A DNA stretch of 64,000 nucleotides from Escallonia rubra (lineage: Eukaryota; Streptophyta; Magnoliopsida; Escalloniales; Escalloniaceae): assembly GCA_033065855.1 (NCBI GenBank), contig JAVXUO010002002.1, positions 62,001-126,000 of the forward strand, in the 5' to 3' direction. Of this stretch, positions 34,046 through 45,700 are shown one piece after another. The translations under genes and the position numbers were made by a program. Every line of letters begins with the position of its first letter. Position 1 is the stretch's first letter. The notes under the pieces are model-generated. The model ran no database searches, had not been told where the DNA came from, and worked only from the letters and a program-made list of their open reading frames with translations.

Positions 34046-35215
34046 TAATTAATCGATATAAGGTAACGAATTCTCGGATTTTGACTATTTACCACAAAGA
34101 AAGATCGATTTTTTAACAGGGAATTTGCCAGGTTTTAAGGCACCACATGAGTCGATCATTCGTGCCAACTCCGTGTGATATTTCTATTTTGGGGCATCGA
34201 GTTAGCTTGGCGAGAAAAAGAAAGGCAAAAGTTATATTGTTTCCTTGCCTTTGACTTGATAAAATTAATCGTTGAAGGGTGATAGACTCACTCTTTTAAG
34301 TAATTGTATGGTTTCATAGTAATTGTTTGGCTTCATGTCTCTTCTTGTACATTCCTTGGGTGAAGTCCTCGTCAAAAGAATAGGCTAGCATATGATTGAG
34401 ATGTTCGTGGTGGCCTAGGTAATGCAATAGGAGAAGATTTCTAGAACCGCCGAGAACAGGACGGTTTGCCAAGTGTAGTGCTGCTAACTAGCTAAGCTCT
34501 TCCCTTTGTCTTCTAATATATGATTAAGTGCGCATGAAATTTCATACTTTACAACTGTTTGCACGAAATACTCGAGGCTTTTTCTTTATTTTTGTGCCTC
34601 ATACTCCAATTGGGAGAAAATTTTTGAACTTTTTAGATGTTTATTTGATCTTGAAGGGTAAATTCAACAATTTACAGTAAAAGCTTTTGTGGCAACCATA
34701 TATCACAATCAAAACGCATGTGGCAATCACATTACCAAAGTCAAATTCTTGCGGCAGCCACATGTTCATCTCTTCCTAATACTTGCTCATGTTTAAACTT
34801 AGGTTTCTGCCTCCAACCTCCGTGACATCAACCACTGCCACCGTCAACCAAAACAAAATCCCAGACCCCTCCATTGCTGCTATCGGCACCCCGCACCCCA
34901 ATGTAGAAGAAATTTTTGGTTGGGTACCAGCCCAATTGCTCAATAAAATTCTAAAATAATTCTAATTCAAAACCAAGCCATAGTTCCCCGTATAGAGCAA
35001 TTGCAACAATTCAACCCGCATGTAAACAGTGATTATCGCAGGTGAAAGGAGGCGACAGCACTGAAGTGGACGAATTTGGGGAAAGAGGTTAGCGACAATA
35101 AGATGGTTGAGACATGGTGGTGGCTTGAGTTTGGGAAAGGGGGCGGCTAGCAGTTTGAAAAAAGGGTCAATTAGATTAGAGAAAGCAGATGAGCTCTCCA
35201 TTTTACCCTCAAAAG
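34046..35215. other. Promoter side of the PPR gene and intergenic DNA
   Basis: No gene seen. The right part contains Pro/Ser-coding frames without a domain. Confidence 0.4.
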
Positions 35216-35224
35216 TTTAACAAA

Positions 35225-36095
35225 GAGGTAATAGCACAAATGGTCCCTGAACTTTGGGTCATTTGGGGGTATAGTCCCTGTAGTTCCAAATTCGTACAAA
35301 CAGTCCTTCCGCCTCGTCGCCCTCGCCCCTCCGCCATTATCACCCACTAATTGAACATAGACCCCCCTTTTCTAAATGTCATTATACAACACACACACCC
35401 CATCATACACGCAAACACACACCACACACACCGCCGGTAACTACTACCATTCACCGTCACGGCGATCCAGCACGGCCGATGGCCACGAACGCCACAAATC
35501 GAACACCCATGAAGCGGCCTCCATGGATCCGCCCACCCATTACCGTCGTCGCTCAAGTCCCACTACCAGGCATAACGCTGCCGCGTCTCTTCGATGGTGA
35601 TGCATACGGCCCCACTGCAGCCCACACTGCCGGCCACCGCTAACCCCGAGCGCACCCACACATCCAATCAATCGCCAATCAGCCAAACGCTCAAGTCCCG
35701 CCACCTATTCTTGTCAACCACCAAATGCGAATGAGCTTCACCGCTTATCACCCCTTTCTCATAAGCAATGAACACCAATTGAGAGTAACCCTTCACAGAT
35801 CTTATCCCATTTTGTATCAACAATAATTTTGATGGTGGTGGTTGGCATCACCATTGATTTGGATGGATTTTGGCAACAGCAGCAGCTTGGACGGTGGTGG
35901 AGGCTGAAATGCAAGGAGAGAGACGAAAATACCCCCGTCATGGAGCACACTAACGGCTAAAAATAGATGGACGTGAAAAAAAAGACTGAACGGACTACAA
36001 CTGAATAGTTTATGGACTGTTTGTACGAATTTTGAACTACAGGGACTACACCCCAAAATGACCCAAAGTTCAGGGACTATTTGTGTTGTTACCTC
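35225..36095. mobile_element. Mutator-like (MULE) non-autonomous element, 871 bp, perfect 9-bp TSD
   Basis: Inverted ends of about 85 bases: GAGGTAATAGCACAAATGGT at the left and its near-complement (ATTTGTGTTGTTACCTC) at the right, continuing through GGGACTATA/TAGTCCCTG and CGTACAAACAGTCC/GGACTGTTTGTACG. The 9-bp direct repeat TTTAACAAA flanks it exactly (35216-35224 and 36096-36104). The interior is C-rich with CACACACC-type repeats and no transposase. A clean young-looking insertion. Confidence 0.88.
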
Positions 36096-36104
36096 TTTAA
36101 CAAA

Positions 36105-36785
36105 CATCCAAGTTTTCTTGTCTATTGGTGACTCGAGCATCAAATTGAAAGTTCAGGGTGGTGAAAACTAAAAACTCCAAGGTAATAGTCATTCAGATTA
36201 TTTTTTAAAGTTCCAAGGTAAGGTGGTATCAGGGGATTAACTTGCTTGTATCGTACTAAGTCCTCTTCTCCCTATCGAACCGGTCAAAGGAAAGTCATAG
36301 ACACCTGGTCCAAGGGATTCCTCAGCGACTTCAATACTTGTTTAAGTTAAATATTATGATTAATAAAAAAACGTGTTAAAGGTAGTTAGATCTAAGAGTC
36401 TAGACACTAGACATTTTTCTCAGGTCACTTCCACCACTAGTTTGGAATTTTAAATACAATTAACGTAATTTAATTCTTTTTGGAATACTGCAATTATAGT
36501 AAACCAAAAATAAGTTTCTCAAATTGCATTTGACCTCGCAACCAACTTCGTTTATCCATCCAACCAAATGCTAAATTCCCATAGATTGCCGAAGTTCCTT
36601 CAAAAGCCTCAGGGACTAGCCTGTCTCCTTAGGATGTACCATGTGGTATGACAAGGAACTAGCAGAATGGACTAAGCCAAAATTCAAGCATAGCCTGTTC
36701 CTTATAAGATCAGTATTCCTTTGCTTTCTCATGTTTTCCGCAGCAACTGACACCGGCTGCTCCGTGTTATGCAAGTGAAAGATCA
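36105..36785. other. Intergenic, likely 3' UTR of the GDSL gene at its right end
   Basis: No coding exon or transposon end recognised. Confidence 0.4.
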
Positions 36786-39700
36786 TCAACGACAAAAGAA
36801 GTCGAATGCAATGCGTGGTGTAGAATAAGCCATGGAAAGTACTTTGGACGATATAATGGTGTTGGCTGCTTCAGTGTAATGGACACCATCCCAACTTATA
36901 GATGGAGATCCTTCATTGCAGACCTGGCACGCGGGCTGACCACATGGCACCTTGATATTGTAGTTGTATGGTGGTCCTCCAAAACCGCAGCACGCCGACA
37001 ATGGACTTGAGAAACCTGCAAGACGAAACAATTGGTAACAGAAACATAAGTATAGGGGAGCCAAGCTCTATTGGAGTTCTTTGAGGGAGTCCTCAACTAT
37101 ATATAAACCTTCACCAAAATTTAAGCCTTCTCTTAATTGAACTTGCTGTTTAATAATGTTATCCAAGTACTTTATGTAAGTCATGTGTGATAGTATTCCT
37201 AGAAAGCTGACATAAGATATAGACTTGGATATCTAAATCATGATGGGCATACATACAGTACAGGTGTCTATATGTGCAGATATGCATGTATGTGTACGCG
37301 TATGTGTGTGTGAGCGCATCTGAGTCTGCACTTGCAAATGTGAACGCAGTGAAATATATGTGCTTGTGATGTAGCAGTGAAGAACCACAATACCTTTATG
37401 CCGTACGACAGTTTCAGGGGAAACAATTCACTCCCCGTAGACCTAACTTTCTTATAATGGCTCCCCGACTGTCCTCAGGATGACAGGGATTTAAAATATG
37501 CATTACTATGGTATTACGTTGTGGCTTCTGCTTGGTAGCATTCGAGAAATGTAAGCACTCAGGTTCCTCGGTACTAAGACCAAAATTTTCCTCTCCAAGC
37601 TTAGAGCTACCAGATTCGCCTCTGCAGTATATTAGACTTGGAAAGTTCGCAATATCTTGGAGAAACTATTTCAAATTCCTGAGCTGGTGCTGGTGGAAGT
37701 CCAGAAGATGCTGAAACGATTTGCAGTGGCATAGTTGCTAGGAGCTCAAAAATTGGTCTCTCTTAGATGGGTCAGGATTCGGCAGAGAATCACCAAGTGT
37801 ATAGCCTTCTCTACCTGAAGAAACTACCATGCTAAATTGGTGTTATTTTCTTGTCACAGTCCTTGCTCTTCAGTTACATGTAGCCGTAACCAGTTATGTG
37901 GAGTTTTTCTGCTCTCTTGAAGGGGTATGACCCTATCTTTGTGTTAGTGTTAATATTTCTTCTCAATAAGCAGTCTTTTCTACCTCAAAAAGATCCTGCT
38001 GAAATCTTAGCTGAATCCATCAATCATCTTCCCGAGATCCACATTATAAAATACAAGATCCTAGAATATCCTGAATTAAATCGTTTGTTGAGACAGTCCA
38101 CAAAAACAGATCCTGCCATTATCACTACAATTGTAGATTATGGAGAGGTTGTTTCATTATCAATAGTGTTAACCTTACGGTCATTTAACCTAAGATTATA
38201 TTTGATTTTGATGATAACTAACATTGATGATTATATTGTCTAACATGCATTGAGTTGATGAAGAAATATGTACAATCTCATACTCATGCAAACAGACAAT
38301 TAGACGAGCAAATCGATCAAAGACACTCAACAGAACGCATCAAAGATGGAATACTTCGATTGACTTTTACAATGTTTTTAATTCCTTTCTTTGTAACTAA
38401 ACATAGCGAGTTGATCGTATCGATGACTGTGACCTAGAATTTGTCCATAGGTATCTCTTGCATGCATAAACTTGTTCATTCTTTGAAAACAGGACAGTCG
38501 ACTGCAAGTTGGGCAGAGAGTTGTTACAGTCAACTGCATTGGAATGCAGCCGAATGCAATACTTCTAGTAACCTATTACAGTCGACTGCACTGGAATACA
38601 GCCGACTGCAATTGAAAATTTTGAATTTCCAACGGCTACTTTGGGAATACAATCGACTACGTTCACCGTTTGGCGCATTAAATGCCCTACCTACTTCCAA
38701 ACGGTCATATTAATTCCCACAACTATATAAACTCATTTTGGGCATAGTTTTGATTCACCAATTGCATTCAAAGCCCTCTTATCTTGCATATCCTCAAAAA
38801 TCAAAGCAATTGTTCAATCTCTCTTGGTTTTCATTGTTTTCTCATCCAATTTAAGAGAGCATTTATTGTAAGCTTACATTTGAGAGATATACACTTTCAT
38901 AAGTCATCATACACTCATCTCTCTTGTTCTAGAGCTTAAACTTGTACTCATCTACTTCTTGAGAGTGAATCTTTGTACACAATTCTTCATCTAAAGTTTC
39001 TTGTATCAAAGCTTGGGGTTGTCAAGCTTTGGAGCTTTGGAATTGTCAAAGCTTGTTCTTGATGTGAGTATAGCATCAAGGGATTGTAAGAGGTTCGATA
39101 TTGACCCGTAAGAAAGATCATACTAGTGGATTCTAGGGCCTTTCAAGGGACTTCCTTGAAGGGGTGTAAGTAGGCTTGAGGGTAATTCGAGCCGAATCAT
39201 CTAAATCTCAAGCGTCAAGTATCTCTAAACCCTTCTCTCTTTACATTATTGTTTTATACTTGTATTGAGATTGGTTAGATTGCTTATTTGAGATATCTTG
39301 TTTGAGGTTTGTTGTTTGAAGCTATTTAAGTGTTCTTCATAGTTTCTCTAAGTTTGTAGTGATTACTTGTTAATTTTTTATAGTAGTCTTAAAACCCTAT
39401 TCACCCCTCCTCTAAGGTTATCTTTTTGGTTTCAAATAGCCATCGTTTTCTTTTTTGTATTAGAACTGATCATGCCATACAAGCCATGACAGCATAAAAA
39501 GCAAGATATGAATATATATAGCACATGCTTCACAAATCATATGTCAAAGAAATCAAGAAATTGTTTGATAAATTTACCATATCTGCTGGAGTTCGCAATC
39601 AGGTCGTACTTGATGGAATATATATCTACATACACAATAGTAGCATCCTTCATTTCAGATCGCATTTCCTGGCATATGTGTAGCAGTCCTTCATTAAACA

Positions 39701-42700
39701 CTTTTGCAGCGGCATTGTAACTCGAAATACATCCGTATGTATCAAGATTCTGGGAATGATTCTGAACTAATGAAAGTTTCTGAGGGCTACATCCGAATGG
39801 CCCAGTGTTGTGGACCCAAAATTTTCTGCCACCTTGGTTATATAAAACCTACATGTTCACACAAATTCAAAGAAAGTAAAACAATGTAACAGCTTAACTA
39901 ACATATGGACAGAGTATGTACCAAAAAAACATATTAAGAGAAAGTTTTACTTTGGGCAATTTGACACTACAGATTGCTTTCTTGTCTTCCAGATGCTTAT
40001 AGCAATGACAAGTTTCTCCTTTAATCTTTATATTTAAGAGTTTTTAACTTGAATGAAACTACTAAGGTATAGAGGAGTCAAGCCACAGTTAATAGAGCAG
40101 TCTAAGCTAAATATATATTTGCTTGAACTATGATGTATCAAGTACTTTCTTTCTAAACATTAGCAGTGAACTTGTGATCAAAACATTGTCAACAGATGAA
40201 ATGACTAACATGTATGAAACTGAAACAAGCAGGAAAACTTTGAGTGGTGTAACAAGCAGGAGTGGACAATGTCTTAGAAGGGGAAACTGCAAAGGGGGAA
40301 AGAAAAAAATGAACTACGTCTCCGGAGAAAGAATGTCCTCACAATTTTCTTTCTATACTGACGAATTTTAGGCTAACCGTTATGGCATTCTTGATTTCTG
40401 CTAGTACAGACGGAATCAATTTGATAACTTGCACGTAAGACAGGTTCTTTGCAAATGAATCAGCAAGGTCGTTTTGTCCGATGTCAACCATATAAAGCGC
40501 ACCACGAAACTCCTCATCGCTGATCGATTTTCCTGAACCTAGACACATGTTAAAGAGTCCAATCATATTCCCCTACCTTGAACTTAAGGACCACAGACAA
40601 GAAGTAAGAGGAATATCAAAAACTTTCATAAGATCAACCATTTATGTTATATAAGATATAATGATAGTGTTCATTCACAAGCAAAGCTTGCCACTCGTTC
40701 ACATAGACAAGTAGTCTAATAGCTACTCGGTGTTTGACAGGGTTTCACCAGTTCAGGCTTTGCAAATTCCCTTATAGGCTTTGAGTCTAAGAGCAGCAGA
40801 ACTGGTTTGCATTGGATATTCAGGGTTTCGAATCCTGTAACTGGACATGATTATCGTTATAAAATGATATCCAGTCAATATTGAGTCCAATCCTACACAA
40901 GTCAAAAAAAAATAAAAAATCCAACCCTCCACAGATAAAGGTTTGATACTGTGGTCTACTTTCCCATTTTCCATCTCTTTTTGGATGCTAAGTAAAGAAA
41001 AGCATAGATGAACTGCAAACTGTTTTCCACTGCACTGATGCTTATTCAAGTTAAAAGCAGCAGCACAATACAGTAAAAAGTAATACAAACGTGAAATATT
41101 AACTACATGAACACAGATAAACAGATTATTTACCATGTACATCTACATCGAATTGCATAAAATTTCAAAACTTAATTGGCATTGAGACCTTAAAAAAAGC
41201 CTCCACCCAACCCCAACCCCAAAAGAAAAAGGGAGAAACAAAATGTTGAGTTTGCCCTTCTATGACCTTGCCTATGATCCTAGAAGTTTCTACTTCGAGC
41301 AGCCCTTTTGAGGGAGGCATTGCCCTGTCGTGGGGCTTTAGACCGGGTCGTTGCAAATCATGAAGCAAGCAAAAAGCAGCACAAGATATGCCACATCTTG
41401 AACTGGAATTGCTTTACATTTACACGCATATCCAAAATTGACAATGCATAATATAGATTTGTAAGGACAAAACTTTCAACCTAAGAAGGACCAACACCTC
41501 ATACGGGTTGTGTATCCTTTCCGACACCCGACACTTCACCGACACTGGAGGACATGTGTTGGACACCTCTCACAGGTGTCTAATGATTTTTTTTATTTAT
41601 AGGACAACGTGTCGGACGCGTTGTCGGACGCTTCTTGAAGAAGTGTCGACATGTATGGGCCGAAAGTATGATATTTCAAACTTATTTTGGGAGTGTAATA
41701 TTTGAAAAATCTTGGGCTTTTTTCGATGTTAGATTTTAAGCCAAACCCTAAAGATAGATTGACAAATCTTTCTCTTTTTCTATGCAGCTGCTGCTGCTTC
41801 TTTCTTTCTCATCTATTTCATCTCTGTCTCAACCATAGAGACATGATGACGTCTTTCTTTTTCATCTCTTCTGAAAGAAATTCAGCTGCTTCAATTTGAT
41901 ATCTACTTTTGCTTTTAAATTGTTTGTTCATAAATTGACGCAAATGTAGCTAATAGTGCACTAAGTGCAGCTAGTATGGAAGACACTCTGTTTCTGCTTT
42001 CTCTGTTTGCATCACTTTGTAAGACTGAAGTACTTTGTTCTGTTGTACGTAAAAGAGATAGACTTGGTCAAATCTGTTAGAACTATCTTCATCACCAGCT
42101 GGCTCCACTTTTCATGCTTTTAGTTTACGATTGTTATCTTCTCAATTTTAGATGTTATCTTTTCAGTTTTAGATAGGTTGTTATCCAGACTTTTATGGGA
42201 TTTGGTTGATGCCATCTCCTATAAATTCTTTGCCTCACATATGAATAAATGAAGAGTTCACCATTATTGTTTTATGGTATCAGAGCATTAAGCTCATACG
42301 AGCACCGATCCTCTCTTCCCACCGCCTTACGCAAATAATGGCCACCAACGCCACGGTTGTCAACTCCGACAATACCGTTAGCAATACTACTGTCGTGCAG
42401 TTTAATCCTGCCTCTCAACTGCCCATCAAGCTTGCTGGCAGTCACAATTTCACAACCTGGAAAGCACAGGTCTCCATGCTCATGCATGGTCATAATCTTT
42501 TCGGCCATCTCGACGGCACCCTCGCTGCACCTCCGACCACACTCACAGAAAACAACCAAAGCACTCCAAACCCAGCTTATCAGATCTGGTTTAGACAAGA
42601 TCAGCTTGTCCAAAATGCCATCCTAGCATCGGTAGAACCCACCCTTGCATCTACTGTTGCAATCGCTCCATCAGCACACAAAGCATGGACGTCCCTACAT

Positions 42701-45700
42701 ACTGCCTTCGCCAACAAATCTCAAACTCGAATCATCAGCCTCCAAGATCAATTGGCTCGTATCACCAAAGATTCTAGACCAGTCACGGACTACCTACGTG
42801 ACATCCGCTCCATTGCCGATGAACTTGCAACCGCCGGTGCAGCCATCACAAATGTGCAACTCATTGTAAGAATCCTACAAGGCCTAGGTTCAGAATACAA
42901 GGCCATCTCTGCAGCCATCCGATCGCGTGAGACAACAATTTCCTATGAAGAACTGTATGAGAAACTACTCGATCATGAGCTGTTTCTTAAACATGAAGAG
43001 ACCAAACAAATAGCACCGATCACAGTTGCAATGGCTCAACGAAACAACCAGCAACCGTCAAGTAACAATAACAACCGAAGGCAAAGCAACAACAACTCAC
43101 AAGGCAGCCAACCATGGCGCAATCAGTCAGCTCGAGATCAATCAAATCCTCCGCAATGGCGTCGTCGAAATCAGCAGCAGCAAACTAAAGACAACCCTCT
43201 TCGTTGTCAACTTTGTGATCGCCCCGGGCACTCTGCCAAAGTGTGCAGATCTCAGTCTCACAACCACTTTCAGGCCCGTGCTAACTTTGCCAGCCATCAA
43301 CAAGATCCATGGGTTGTTGATTCTGGCGCTAGTCACCACATCATAACTGATGCTCGCAACTTAGCTGCTCATCAAGACTACAACGGCTCCGAAGAGATCT
43401 CAATGGGAAATGGTAATACCATTCCAATATCTCACACTGGTAACACTCACTTAAGTGCATCAAATCAAAGCTTCAAACTAAATAATACCCTGTGTGCACC
43501 AGCCATCAAAAGAAATCTAATTTCTGTTTCTAAATTTTGCCATGATAACAAAACATCCATTGAATTTTTTCCTCTTCATTTTTTTGTGAAGGATCTGACT
43601 ACGGGGGCGCCTCTGATGTGCGGACCGAATAGACAAGGGCTTTACGAGTGGCCACGAGACAACACACGCATGCCCCAACCTCAGTCATTCTTGGTAGATC
43701 GTCGCCTTCCTGTTGACCTGTGGCATCGACGATTGGGACACCCAAATCGTCAAGTTTTAAATAAAATTTTCAATAAGTGTTGAATCCCAGTCTATCATCC
43801 AAACACTTCCTCAGTTTGTAATTCCTGCAATTCAAATAAAATGCATCGGTTACCTTTTTCTGAAAATACTTTGCAAAGTCAACGCCCACTACAAATCATT
43901 TATAGTGATTTATGGGGTCCATCCCCGGTGTTGTCTATTGATCAAAAGCGTTATTATGTCTTATTTGTTGATCAATTTTCAAAGTATATGTGGATCTACA
44001 CTTTAAAAACCAAAAGTGAAGTTCAAGATATTTTTCAAATGTTACATCCACTGCTTGAACGTCACTTTAACACAAAAATTCTTTCGTTCTACACCGATGG
44101 TGGTGGTGAATTTGCAGGTTTATCTCCCTATTTAAAAACACATGGCATTGAACACCTTGTTTCACCTCCTTATACTCCTCAACGTGTCGCTTTAGTTGAA
44201 CGACGTCATCGACATGTTGTTGAAACAGCCAAAACCTTACTTCATCAAGCTTCCCTTCCTTCAAATTTTTGGAGCTTTGCTTGCCATCAAGCAGTTTATT
44301 TAATAAATAAACTACCCACAGCTACATTAAATGATAAATGCCCTCATGAAATCCTTTTTCAATATACTCCAAAATTTGACTCAATTCGAACCTTTGGTTG
44401 TTTATGTTATCCATGGCTTCGTCCATATACGAAAAATAAACTTGAACCTCGTTCTAAGCCATGTGTTTATTTAGGTTTTTCCAACAAATATTATTGCCAC
44501 CAATGTTTTGATCCAATTTCTTCGAAAATATATCTTTCACGAGATGTCGTATTTTATGAGAATAATTATCCTTTCCAAACCTTTTTTTCTCATTTATCCA
44601 AATTTCAAATAACCTCATGGGAAATAATAGACCAAGGCAAGAATAATAATTCTACACGTCATTCTTCACCTCTAAATCTTGACCTACCTCAGCCAATTGC
44701 GTGTGTTCCTCCTCCACGAAGATCACCCATTCCATTCACTGCACGCAGAGAATCACTCCCGGAGTCAGGTAATTTTCCCAACTCTACCCCGCTTTCTTCT
44801 CAATCAATTCTACCCGAAATCTCCTCCCATGAATCTCGGCCACCATCTGTTCCCTCTCCATCTCAATCGGCCATGTCAACTGCCCCAATCCCAACTTCCT
44901 CTACACCTACTTCTGTTCCACATTATCCCTTCCTTCCTTTAAATCCCAATCGCGCCCAAACCACTCTTCAAACTTACCGCCGTCGAAAACCAGCCACACC
45001 CTTGTTGCCGTCGAGTTCGGCATCTGCTCCACCCTTGTCTTCGGCACCTTCGTCTATTGTGCCTTCCACTGCACCACCTTTATCTTCTTCCAACACTTCT
45101 GAACCTACCCAGCCAACCCAATCCAAGCCTGTTTCCCAACCCACCATGAGGTCTACACACCAAATGGTTACCCGATCCCAAAATCAAATCCACAAGCCCA
45201 AACACCTTCCAAGTCTCCTTGCCCACTCTACCCGTACCAAAACACCCACCACCCATAAGCAAGCTCAGCGTTCGCCCCACTGGAATGCAGCTATGCAAGC
45301 CGAATTTGATGCTCTTGTGAGGAATCAGACGTGGACATTGGTCCCCAACGATCCTTCGAAGAACTTAGTAGGCTACAAATGGTTATTTCGTGTTAAGTAT
45401 CGTTCTGACGGTTCCATTGACAGGTACAAAGCTCCATTAGTGGCGAAAGGCTTCACACAAAGGCCTGGTTTCGACTTTCATTCCACCTTTAGTCCTGTTG
45501 TCAAGCCCGCCACAGTTCGTCTTGTTCTCACCATTGTTGTCCAGCGCAATTGGCGTCTCCATCAATTCGATGTAAATAATGCATTTCTACAGGGTCGTCT
45601 AGAAGAGGAAGTCTACATGCGCCAACCGCCTGGGTTTGAGCATCCCACTCTTTCCAATCATGTTTGCAAACTTAATAAGGCTATCTACGGCCTTAAACAA

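Noticed and set aside
37440-38160. Frames in GDSL intron 4, one reading QKDPAEILAESINHLPEI
   Set aside because: Looked like a captured gene piece, but no domain could be named and stops interrupt it. Left as intron sequence.
40780-40860. tRNA-like words (GTTTCGAATCC)
   Set aside because: No cloverleaf could be folded around them; no tRNA gene is supported anywhere in the window.
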